64,000 nt of DNA, taken from JAWKSY01 sp041402125. Lineage in GTDB: Bacteria > Planctomycetota > GCA-002687715 > DRQF01. The stretch covers positions 1-64,000 of the forward strand of contig JAWKSY010000002.1 in the NCBI GenBank assembly GCA_041402125.1, given 5' to 3'. Shown here in pieces: positions 16,507-24,435 of the stretch. Every line of letters begins with the position of its first letter. The stretch's first letter is position 1. The notes beneath the pieces were generated by a model. That model was not told the DNA's origin and ran no database searches. It saw only the letters and a program-made list of their open reading frames with translations. A program made the position numbers and the translations under genes.

Positions 16507-17568
16507 ATGAGCCAGACGAAGGTTTCGAAAACCGAGCGGCTCCTCAACTTGATCTCCTTCATGCTCAAGTCGAGGCGCCCGGTGCCCTTTTCGAAGATCG
16601 CCGGGCACGTCGTCGGATACGACGACGATGCGCGGCTCGACTCGATCGAGAAGCGCTTCGACCGCGACAAGGCCGAGCTCCGCAACATGGGGATCCCGGT
16701 CGAGTACGTGGACGGGGGGAGTCCCGAGGCGTCCGGCTACGTGATCCCGCGCGACCGCTTCTTCCTGCGCGAGATCGAACTCGACAAGCTCGACACCCTC
16801 ATCCTCTCGCTGGCGGGGCGTTCGGGTCCGGTCACGCAGGGAAGTCCGCTCATCAAGGAGGCCTTCTCCTCCGCGCTGCGGAAGCTCTCGGTGGACGCGC
16901 CCTTCCCGGAGACGGACATCCCGGCCGAGCGCGCGAGCCTGCTCCAGGTGAGCTCCGGGCACGAGAAGGTGACCGAGATCCTCCAGATCGTCTGCTCGGC
17001 GGTCTACGCGCGGCGCACGATCGCCTTCGAGTACGCGGGCCGTCAGGACCGTCGCGCGACGAAGCGCCGCGTCGACCCCTACGGCCTCGGCATGGACCGC
17101 GGCGAGTGGTACCTCGCCGGGCGATGCCACGACCGCGACGACATCCGGCTCTTCCGGCTCTCGCGCGTCCGCGGCGCGGTGACCCTGACCGGCGCCTCCG
17201 ACGCGGCCAACGAGTTCGAGATCCCGGCCGGCTTCCGCATCGAGGACCACCTCTTCCGCGAGGACTGGGACTACGGCACCGGCGCGCCGACGCGCGTCGT
17301 CGTCGAGGTGCCGCGCGACGTCGGCCTGCAGTTCCGCTTCCACTCGCGGATGAACTTCCGCTACCTCTCGGGCGGACCCGAGGAGGAGGACGCGCAGACC
17401 TCCGTAATCGCGCTCGACGCGGTCTCGCCGGGGCGCATGGCGGACTGGCTGCTCTCGCTCGGCCCGGGCGTGCGGGTCGTCGAGCCCGCGAGCCTCGCCG
17501 AGGACTGCCTCGCCCGCCTCGACGCCCACGCCGCGATCTACGGCGACGGCGCGGAGGAGCGAGCGTGA
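16507..17568 (+). CDS. WYL-domain transcriptional regulator, PafB-like
   Basis: A 353-residue DNA-binding regulator. An N-terminal winged helix (about residues 5-80, starting SKTERLLNLISFML and including the KRFDRDKAELRNMGIPVEY segment typical of PafB/YafY proteins) precedes a linker. The WYL domain (about 165-235) includes the literal EWYLAG motif and FRLSRV. A C-terminal WCX-type domain covers about 255-345. WYL domains bind nucleic acid or nucleotide-like ligands. It overlaps a second WYL gene by 4 bp (GTGA), which is the organisation of pafB-pafC, the DNA-damage activators of Actinobacteria. Function here is inferred from that layout only. Confidence 0.85.
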   Translation: MSQTKVSKTERLLNLISFMLKSRRPVPFSKIAGHVVGYDDDARLDSIEKRFDRDKAELRNMGIPVEYVDGGSPEASGYVIPRDRFFLREIELDKLDTLILSLAGRSGPVTQGSPLIKEAFSSALRKLSVDAPFPETDIPAERASLLQVSSGHEKVTEILQIVCSAVYARRTIAFEYAGRQDRRATKRRVDPYGLGMDRGEWYLAGRCHDRDDIRLFRLSRVRGAVTLTGASDAANEFEIPAGFRIEDHLFREDWDYGTGAPTRVVVEVPRDVGLQFRFHSRMNFRYLSGGPEEEDAQTSVIALDAVSPGRMADWLLSLGPGVRVVEPASLAEDCLARLDAHAAIYGDGAEERA

Positions 17569-18557
17569 ACCTCTCCCTCGAGACCGTGCTGCGCTGCCTC
17601 GACCTCGTGCCGATCGTGCGCGAGAACCCCGGCATCACGCTCGCCGAGCTCTCGCGCCGGACGGGGTTCGCCGAGAAGGTCATCGTCGAGCAGCTCATCC
17701 CGACGCTCATGCTCTGCGGCGCGCCGCCGTACATGCCGCACGACTACATCAGCATCTGGCTCGAGGGCGACGAGGTCCACTGCAGCTTCGCCGACCACTT
17801 CTCGCGGCCGGTGACCCTGCTGCCGATCGAGATCACCGCCCTCCACGTCGCGCTCTCCTCGGCCGACATCCCCGGCGGTCGCGACGCGAAGGCGGAGGCG
17901 CGGATCGCCCGCCTCCGCGAGAAGATCGAGCGCGCGCTCCCCGAGGAGCAGCGGATCTTCCTCCAGGAATCGGCCCGCGTCAGCGTCGACGACAACCTCG
18001 AGCGCGGATCGCCGCTCCTCGTCGCGCTGCAGAACTGCCGCGCCGATCGCCGCAAGGCGGAGATCGACTACCTCTCGGGCGGCGAGAGCCGCATCGGCAC
18101 GCGGGTCATCCATCCCTACGGGGTGATCGTCCTGAACGGCGTGACCTACGTCGCCGCCTTCGACGAGAAACGCGGGCACCGCGTGATCTTCCGCCTCGAC
18201 CGGATCGGAGACGTCCGTCCGCTCGACGCGACCTTCGAGATGGATCCGAACTACTCGCTCGAGGAGGATGCTCGTCGGGGCGTCTTCCGGGGCGACGGCC
18301 GCGACGACATCGTCGTCAAGGTCCGCGCCCGCGGCGAGGCGGCGCGACGCATCGCCGAGTCGCTCGACCAGCGCCAGTGGAGCTGGGACAAGGGCGGCGA
18401 CGCGCTGACGCTCGAACTGCCGACCTCCCGACCGCGCGCCGTGGTCCGTTTCGTGCTCTCGCTCGGCCCGGAGGCGGAGATCCTCGAGCCCGAGTCCGTG
18501 CGCGCCGTCGCCCGCGACGAGATCGCGGCCCTCCGCGCGAACTTCGCCTCCTCCTGA
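17565..18557 (+). CDS. WYL-domain transcriptional regulator, PafC-like
   Basis: A 330-residue protein starting at a GTG that overlaps the preceding stop. An N-terminal winged helix (about residues 1-60: LDLVPIVRENPGITLAELSRRTGF) differs from that of its partner. A WYL domain (about 165-225) has HPYGVIVLNGVTYVAAF and FRLDRIGDV, with the WYL tripeptide degraded to TYVAA. A C-terminal WCX domain ends near residue 328. Paired WYL regulators in actinobacteria act as a heterodimer; the overlap here suggests equimolar production. The target promoters are not identifiable from this sequence. Confidence 0.85.
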   Translation: MNLSLETVLRCLDLVPIVRENPGITLAELSRRTGFAEKVIVEQLIPTLMLCGAPPYMPHDYISIWLEGDEVHCSFADHFSRPVTLLPIEITALHVALSSADIPGGRDAKAEARIARLREKIERALPEEQRIFLQESARVSVDDNLERGSPLLVALQNCRADRRKAEIDYLSGGESRIGTRVIHPYGVIVLNGVTYVAAFDEKRGHRVIFRLDRIGDVRPLDATFEMDPNYSLEEDARRGVFRGDGRDDIVVKVRARGEAARRIAESLDQRQWSWDKGGDALTLELPTSRPRAVVRFVLSLGPEAEILEPESVRAVARDEIAALRANFASS

Positions 18558-18614
18558 GGCGGCCGGCTCTCTCCGGTCGCGTTCCGCCGGAGACGCGGCC
18601 CGCCGCCGGCGGGC

Positions 18615-18623
18615 TGTTATCCT
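18615..18623 (+). promoter_or_regulatory. Extended -10 candidate of the TPR-peptidase operon
   Basis: TGTTATCCT (TGN plus TATCCT) lies 32 nt upstream of the ATG at 18656, after the GC-rich stem GCCCGCC/GGCGGGC (about 18598-18614) that could terminate the WYL transcript. Confidence 0.35.
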
Positions 18624-18655
18624 CGACCCTCGGTCCTGAAGCCCAGGGGGTATCG

Positions 18656-21508
18656 ATGCGCCACGTCGGAATCGTCCCGCTCCTCGCCTGCCTCCTCGTC
18701 TCCTTCCTCGCCGGCCCTGCGTCCGGTCAGAGCGACGAGGAGATCGATCGCCTCGTCGCCCGCGGCGAGCGCTTCGTCACGCGCGGGCAGTGGTCGCGCG
18801 CGCGACCGCTGCTCGAGCGCGCCCACGCCGCCGACGCCGAGGACCGCGAGGTCGAGGACAAGCTCCTGCTCTGTCAGTGGGCGACGGGGCAGTGGGACGA
18901 CCTCGAGAAGCTGAGCGCGCGTCGTCTCGAGCGCGAGCCGCGCTCCGTCGCGATCCTCGTCGAGCGCGTCGAGATCCTGCGCGACCTCGGCCGTCACGAC
19001 GACGCCCTGGATCTCGTCGAACGCTTCCAGGGCGTGGAGAAGGGCGGCTTCTGGCTGGAGTCCTGGCGGGCGCTCCTCCTCACCGAGCGCGGCCGGCTCG
19101 AGGAGGCGGCGAAGATCCACGAGGCGCTCGTCGATCGCGCGAAGGAGGTCATCGTGCGCGAGGCGGCGGACCTCGTCGGGCTCGCCCGGGCGTACCGCTC
19201 CTACCCGCACGGCGGCGACTACGCCGAGGAAGCGCTGGTCTCCGCGATCAAGAAGGACCCGGACTTCCTCGCGGCCTACGTCGAGCTGGCCGGCGTCTTC
19301 AGCCTCCAGAAGGAGAGCCCGATCGACGTCAAGAAGGAGTTCAACCGCGCGCTCGAGCGGCGGCCCAACTGGCCGGACTACCTCGTCGGCATCGCCGCGT
19401 CGGCGGACCTCCGACTCGGCATGGCGGAGGGCGAGAAGCGGGAGTACACCTCGCGGGCGCTCGAGGTCAATCCGCGCCACCCGGACGCGCTCTTCCTGCT
19501 CGGCGCGCGCCGGCTCGGCGACGGCCAGTGGAAGAAGGCCGAGGAGAACTTCGAGGCCGGCCTCGCGGTCAACCCCGGGCATCGCGACTGCCTGTCCGGA
19601 TTCGCGGCGGCGGCCTTCTTCACCGGCCGCACGGCCGAGTACGAGGCGCGACGCGCCGCGGTCTTCGCCCGCGACCCGAAGTTCGGGCGCTTCCATCAGA
19701 TCCTCGCCGACACGCTCAACGACCGCCGCCGCTGGCGCGAGGCCTTCGAGCAGATGAAGGTCGCGGTCGAGGTGAACCCGAAGAATCCCCGCCTCTGGGA
19801 CGATCTCGCCCGCTACGCGCTCTACATCGGCGAGGAGGAGGTCGGCCGCGACGCCCTGAAGAAGGCCGACGACCTCGTCCACTACGGCACCGTCTGGCGC
19901 AACAACATGGCGATGGTCATGGACCTGCTCGCGAAGGAGTACGAGACGGTCCCCACCGAGCACTTCGCGTTGAAGCTCCATCGCGACGACCGGGCCGTGC
20001 TCGAGCCGATGTTCACGAGGTCGGTCGAGCGGAGCTGGGCCGAGTTCGTCGAGCGCTACGGCTTCGAGCCGAGCTCGCCGATCGTCTTCGACGTCTTCCA
20101 GCGGTCGAAGGACTTCTCGGTGCGCACGATGGGCGTGCGGGGTCTCCCCGCGCTCGGCGTCTGCTTCGGGACGACGGTGGCGATGGACGCGCCCCGGGCC
20201 CGCCGGGCCGGCACCTACAACTGGGAGGCCACCTCCCACCACGAGATCGCGCACGTCTTCACCCTCCAGCTCAGCCGGGGCCGCGTCCCGCGCTGGCTGA
20301 CGGAAGGGATCTCGTCCTGGGAGGAGGTGCGCCGCGAGGCCTCCTGGGGCCGCGACATGGAGACCGAGCTCCACGACGCCTACATGAACGACGAACTCCT
20401 CGGCGTTCTCGAGTTCGACGCGGCCTTCACGACGCCGCGCATCGGCTACGCCTACTACCAGGGCGGTCTCTGCGCGGAGTGGCTGGAGAAGACCTTCGGC
20501 ATCGAGAAGGTCGTCGCGATGCTGAAGCTCTACGCCACCGACGTCGGCACCGAACGCGTGATCTCGCAGGTGCTGAAGATCGACGCGGAGGAGTTCGACC
20601 GTCGCTTCCGGGACTTCGTCGCCGAGCGCCTGGCGCCGCTCCGCCGGATGCCGAACTGGAGCGACGCCTCGATGGAACGCTTCCGCGCCGCGATCGAGGC
20701 GGGCCGGGACGTCACCGAGAACCGCATCCGGCTCGCCTGGGCCTACGAGCAGAGGAACCTCACCTTCGATGCCGACGCGACCCTCGCGCCGATCGTCAAG
20801 GAGGGTGTCAGCGATCCCCGCATCGATCTGATGGGCGGGCGACGCGCCGTCGCGGGCAAGAGGTTCGAGGTCGCGCGCGAGAAGCTGGAGGGCGCGGTGA
20901 AGGCCGGCCTCGAGGACGTCGATCTCTACATCACGCTCGCGCATCTCGACGAGCGTGACGGCAAGAGCGATTCGGCGCTCGGCTGGTGGGAGAAGGCCGC
21001 GGCGGCGCATCCCTGGTACGCCGAGCCGGGCGCCAGTCCCTTCCTCGCGATCGCGCGGCTGAAGAAGGCCGGCGGGGATCTGGAAGGATGGGCCCACTGG
21101 ACGCGCGTCTTCTGCGATCTCGTGGACATCGCGGTGCCGCCGCGTCAAGAGCTTCTCGCCTATCATCTCTCGCGTGACGACAAGGAGGCGGCGCTCGCGA
21201 TCCATCGCGAGCTCGAACTCGTCGTCCCGCTCGATCCCGCGCTCCGCATCGCGCGCGCGAAGCTGCTGCTCGAGATGGACGACAAGGACGCCGCTCGTCT
21301 ACAATTCCTCTCCGCCGTCGCCCTGAAGCCGAAGCCGCCGGTGGAGATCGAGGCCCGTCTCGCGCTGGGAAAGCTCTACGTCGAGCTTGGCGATCCGGAC
21401 GAGGCCTCGTATCACTTCGCCCGCGTCGTCGAGCTCGACTCCGAGAACGAAGAGGCCCGACGCGCGCTCCGCGAACTCGACGACATGGAATCGCACCGCG
21501 AAAGATGA
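18656..21508 (+). CDS. Exported TPR protein with embedded gluzincin-like peptidase domain
   Basis: A 950-residue protein. Residues 1-24 are a signal peptide (ending ASGQ). Residues 26-420 are TPR repeats (for example RALEVNPRHPDALFLLGARR and the ENFEAGLAVNPGH unit). A peptidase-MA-like domain (about 435-640) follows, with zinc motif HEIAH (529-533) and a third-ligand candidate in WLTEGISSWEE (Glu550). Further TPRs fill 660-945. TPR-flanked HExxH proteins of this type are frequent in planctomycetes and related phyla; the substrate is unknown. The ATG has an AGGGGG Shine-Dalgarno. It is the first gene of an operon with the DnaA-like and HolB genes, overlapping the former by 4 bp. Confidence 0.8.
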   Translation: MRHVGIVPLLACLLVSFLAGPASGQSDEEIDRLVARGERFVTRGQWSRARPLLERAHAADAEDREVEDKLLLCQWATGQWDDLEKLSARRLEREPRSVAILVERVEILRDLGRHDDALDLVERFQGVEKGGFWLESWRALLLTERGRLEEAAKIHEALVDRAKEVIVREAADLVGLARAYRSYPHGGDYAEEALVSAIKKDPDFLAAYVELAGVFSLQKESPIDVKKEFNRALERRPNWPDYLVGIAASADLRLGMAEGEKREYTSRALEVNPRHPDALFLLGARRLGDGQWKKAEENFEAGLAVNPGHRDCLSGFAAAAFFTGRTAEYEARRAAVFARDPKFGRFHQILADTLNDRRRWREAFEQMKVAVEVNPKNPRLWDDLARYALYIGEEEVGRDALKKADDLVHYGTVWRNNMAMVMDLLAKEYETVPTEHFALKLHRDDRAVLEPMFTRSVERSWAEFVERYGFEPSSPIVFDVFQRSKDFSVRTMGVRGLPALGVCFGTTVAMDAPRARRAGTYNWEATSHHEIAHVFTLQLSRGRVPRWLTEGISSWEEVRREASWGRDMETELHDAYMNDELLGVLEFDAAFTTPRIGYAYYQGGLCAEWLEKTFGIEKVVAMLKLYATDVGTERVISQVLKIDAEEFDRRFRDFVAERLAPLRRMPNWSDASMERFRAAIEAGRDVTENRIRLAWAYEQRNLTFDADATLAPIVKEGVSDPRIDLMGGRRAVAGKRFEVAREKLEGAVKAGLEDVDLYITLAHLDERDGKSDSALGWWEKAAAAHPWYAEPGASPFLAIARLKKAGGDLEGWAHWTRVFCDLVDIAVPPRQELLAYHLSRDDKEAALAIHRELELVVPLDPALRIARAKLLLEMDDKDAARLQFLSAVALKPKPPVEIEARLALGKLYVELGDPDEASYHFARVVELDSENEEARRALRELDDMESHRER

Positions 21509-22856
21509 TGGACAGCGTGGCCGAGAGAAGTTTCGCGGAGATCCTCCGGGGGGTGGAGGAAGAGATCGGGGCGGGTACCTACGCGCTCTGGTTCACCCAC
21601 TGCACCTTCGGCGGTCTCGAACGCGGCACGCTCCGGCTCGAGGTGCCCTCGCCCTTCGCCTGCGACTGGATCGAGCGCAACTACGCGCCTCTCATCTCGG
21701 CCCGCGCCCAGGAGGTGCTCGGCACCCCGGTGCGGATCGCGGTGGATCTCGGCGAGGACCCGAAGCGCGGCGCGCCGGAGCCGGAGGAGAACGCGGCGCT
21801 GCGCGGCGCGCTCGCGGGCCTCGAGGTCGAGGAGCCGGAGGGCGGCCTCTCCGATCTCGTCATCGTGCCCGAGAACAAGTTCGCGGCGCGGGCGGTCGAG
21901 GCCGTCTCGCTCGGACTCCACGAGAGCTACAACCCGCTGACGCTCATCGGCCCGTCGGGAGTGGGCAAGACCCACCTGCTCCGCCAGTTCGCGAAGGCCC
22001 GGTCGGCGAACGGCAAGCCCGCGCGGACGATCTTCGTCGACGCGCTCGAGTTCACCTCGCGCTTCACGATGGCGCTGAAGCTCCGCCGCATCGAGGAGTT
22101 CCGGGCCTACTACGAGAAGTTCGACGTCATCGTCATCGACGAGGTGCATCGCCTCCGGAACAAGACGGCGACGCAGCGCGAGCTCGTCGCCCGGCTGAAG
22201 GAGTGGATCGAGCAGGGCCGGCGCGTCGTCCTGGCCTCGCGCCACGTCCCGAAGGACATCCACGACCTGCTCGAGCCGCTGCGCTCCTGCATGCTCGGCG
22301 GCCTCACGGCGGAGATCCGTCCCTACTCGCCGGCATCCCTGATCACGATCTCGGGCTGCGCCGTCGGTCCGGATCGCCGCTCCGTGAATCGCGAGGTGGT
22401 CGCCCACCTCGCCGAGGGCTGCCGCGGCAGCGCGCGCGAGCTCAAGCTGCGGCTCCTCCGCGGCGCGGCCTTCGCCGCGCTCGTCCGACGTCCCTTCGAT
22501 CTCGGCCTCGTCCGCGACTACCACGCCGAGCTCGTGAGCGGGGCGGAGGGCGACGACGGCCGCGACGAGGTGCTCGACGAGGTCTGCCGCCACTTCGGCG
22601 TCCGCCGCAGCGATCTCGAGTCCAAGCGGAAGACCCGCAACCTGCTCGTCCCGCGCGGCCTCGCGGTCTGCATCCTCCGCGACCGGATCGGCCTGACCTT
22701 CAAGGAGATCGGCCGGGCGCTCGGCGGACGCTCCCACACCTCCGTCCTCCTGATCTACCGGCGCTACGGCCCGGTCGTCGGAAGGACCCCACGCTCCGCC
22801 GCCTCCACGAGTCGCTGCCCTCGGCCGGGCGCGACGAGGCGGGACCCCGGTCGTGA
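21505..22856 (+). CDS. dnaA: Divergent DnaA-family AAA+ protein; apparent single-base deletion near the 3' end
   Basis: A DnaA-like initiator. Domain I (residues 1-80) has FAEILRGVEEEIGAGTYALWF. Domain III has Walker A GPSGVGKTH, Walker B VIVIDEVHRL (usually LLIDDI) and sensor II GSARELKLRLL. Domain IV is a helix-turn-helix ending LGGRSHTSVLLIYRRY. As sequenced, the frame leaves the natural C-terminus after GPVVG (about 22780). The adjacent frame then reads KDPTLRRLHESLPSAGRD and stops at 22856, making the usual GTGA overlap with holB. Restoring one A at 22782-22783 gives 450 residues, the normal DnaA length. As sequenced, the open frame runs on antisense-like to 23469. It may be a paralogue rather than the replication initiator. 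Confidence 0.8.
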
Positions 22857-23839
22857 GCCGGGCGGACGCGGACCCCTTCGCCGGGGTCGTCGGCCACGAG
22901 CGCGCCCTCGATTTCCTCCGCGGGGTCCTCGCCACCCGGCGCGTCCCGACCGGATTCCTCTTCCACGGGGACTCCGGTCGCGGCAAGAACCTGGTCGCCC
23001 GGCGCTTCCTCGCCCGCGTCTTCGGGGATCCGGAGTGCCGGCTCGAGAATCACCCGGACCTCGATCTCGTCTCTGTGCCCGAGGGCAAGACCCAGATCCC
23101 CATCGATCGCCTGCGGCAGCTCCGGGAGTGGTTCTCCCGCGCGCCCTTCGAGGCCGAGCACCGCGCCGCCCTCGTCGACGAGGCCCACCTGATGACGGTG
23201 GAGGCCCAGAACTCGCTCCTGAAGCTCCTCGAGGAGCCCCCGCGGCACGGATTGCTCGTCCTGGTGACCTCGGAGCCCTCGGCGCTGCTGGAGACCATCC
23301 ACTCGCGGCTGCAGCGGGTCCATTTCGGCCCGGTCGGCGGCCCCGAGGCGGAGGCGCTGGTGGCGCGGGAGTCCGGCGCCGACGCCGAGCGCTCCCGCGC
23401 GGCGCTCGCGCTCGCCCAGGGCAGCCCCGGTCGCGCGATCGAACTCCTGCGGGAGAGCGGGGAGGGTGATCCCCTCGAGGAGGTCGCGGCCCTGCTCGAC
23501 CCGCGGCGGCCGCCCTTCGCCTTCGCCGAGTCCTTCTTCGCCCCCGGCCACCGTCGAGCGCCGGCCGCGGCGCGCGAGGCCGCGCTGGATGCGGTCGATC
23601 TCGCGACGGAGGCCGTCGGCACCGCGCTCGCGGAGACCGCGGCGGGGCGCGAGCCCTCGGCCTTGCCCGCGCTCGCGCGCCGCTCGCCCGAATTCTACGA
23701 GCGGGTGCTCGAGTGCCTCTTCGGCGCGCGGCGGCGCATCCTCGGCAACGTCGCGCCGCGTCTGGTACTCGAGGCCCTGAAGATCGAGCTCGGTCGCGAG
23801 ATGAAGCGCTTCCCCGCCGCGCGCGCCGAGGAGGCCTGA
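22853..23839 (+). CDS. holB: DNA polymerase III delta' subunit-like clamp-loader AAA+ protein
   Basis: A 328-residue clamp-loader subunit starting at a GTG. The order of motifs fits the delta'/gamma family: VVGHERALDFLRGVL, phosphate loop GDSGRGKN (the usual Ser/Thr after Lys replaced by Asn), VDEAHLM (Walker B/DExH), QNSLLKLLEEPP and the sensor/SRC region TIHSRLQRVHF, which has the conserved Ser-Arg pair. A helical C-terminal domain (about 210-320) matches collar domain length. No zinc-binding cysteines are seen, which favours delta' over gamma/tau. It overlaps the DnaA-like gene and is the last gene of its operon. Confidence 0.85.
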   Translation: MSRADADPFAGVVGHERALDFLRGVLATRRVPTGFLFHGDSGRGKNLVARRFLARVFGDPECRLENHPDLDLVSVPEGKTQIPIDRLRQLREWFSRAPFEAEHRAALVDEAHLMTVEAQNSLLKLLEEPPRHGLLVLVTSEPSALLETIHSRLQRVHFGPVGGPEAEALVARESGADAERSRAALALAQGSPGRAIELLRESGEGDPLEEVAALLDPRRPPFAFAESFFAPGHRRAPAAAREAALDAVDLATEAVGTALAETAAGREPSALPALARRSPEFYERVLECLFGARRRILGNVAPRLVLEALKIELGREMKRFPAARAEEA

Positions 23840-23845
23840 CGCCCG

Positions 23846-23861
23846 CCGTCGGCGCCGACGG
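23846..23861. terminator. Palindrome after holB
   Basis: CCGTCGGC-GCCGACGG is a perfect 16-bp palindrome starting 7 nt after the holB stop. It could fold as a terminator stem or act as a binding site; no T-run follows. Confidence 0.35.
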
Positions 23862-23885
23862 GAGTCGTCCTCGTCGAGCTTCCTC

Positions 23886-23914
23886 TTGGCTCACGCCCCG
23901 CGATCGGTTTCAAT
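23886..23914 (+). promoter_or_regulatory. Sigma-70 type promoter of the Minf_1886-type gene
   Basis: TTGGCT (23886-23891), a 17-nt spacer and TTCAAT (23909-23914), 51 nt upstream of the GTG at 23966. Confidence 0.55.
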
Positions 23915-23965
23915 GGTCCTCGGGCCTGGGCGGGCCCGCGAAACTCGATCGGGGAGGGCTTCATC

Positions 23966-24340
23966 GTGAGCGATGACGGCTTCGACACCATCCAGCGACT
24001 GGTCGCCGCCGACGGGCGCTACCGGCGAGAGGCCTACGAGTTCACCCTCGAGGCCCTGACCTGGACGCTCTCGCGTCACCGACGCGAGGGACGCGTCGGT
24101 CACATCAACGGCGAGGAACTCTGCGACGGCATCCGCGAGCTCGCCAACCGCAGCTTCGGCTTCCTCACCAAGACCGTCTTCGCCCGCTGGGGCGTGACGC
24201 GCACCGAGGACTTCGGCGAGATCGTCTTCGCCATGGCCGACGCCGAGCTGCTCGCGAAGCAGGAGACCGACTCCAAGGCCGACTTCGCCAACGGCTACGA
24301 CTTCGACGAGGTCTTCGAGCAGGCGCTCATCTACGAGTAG
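23966..24340 (+). CDS. Minf_1886 / Verruco-Plancto restricted family protein
   Basis: A 124-residue cytosolic protein with a GTG start and a GGGGAGGG Shine-Dalgarno. It matches the pattern I recall for the Minf_1886 family, reported mainly from Planctomycetes and Verrucomicrobia. The matching segments are FDTIQRLVAADGRYRREAY, then GHINGEELCDGIRELA, FGFLTKTVFARWGVTRTEDFG, and the end NGYDFDEVFEQALIYE. The function is unknown. It stands alone between its own promoter and a strong bidirectional hairpin. Its value is mainly as a lineage marker. Confidence 0.8.
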   Translation: MSDDGFDTIQRLVAADGRYRREAYEFTLEALTWTLSRHRREGRVGHINGEELCDGIRELANRSFGFLTKTVFARWGVTRTEDFGEIVFAMADAELLAKQETDSKADFANGYDFDEVFEQALIYE

Positions 24341-24368
24341 GCGCCCGGACGGCGCCCGACCCCGGAAT

Positions 24369-24411
24369 GCGAAGAGGCCCCCGCGCCGAGCCGGCGCGGG
24401 GGCCTCTTCGC
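24369..24411. terminator. Bidirectional terminator hairpin
   Basis: A perfect 19-bp stem (24369-24387 with 24393-24411) has a 5-nt loop, lying between the convergent genes ending at 24340 (+) and 24436 (-). Both flanks are short, and the A/T-containing base of the stem (GAAGAGG/CCTCTTC) can supply a modest U-stretch in either direction. Confidence 0.8.
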
Positions 24412-24435
24412 GTCCGGTCGCCCCGGAAGGGGCGA

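Noticed and set aside
22857..23469. C-terminal extension of the DnaA-like frame
   Set aside because: It overlaps holB out of frame and has no recognisable sequence; treated as a result of the frameshift.
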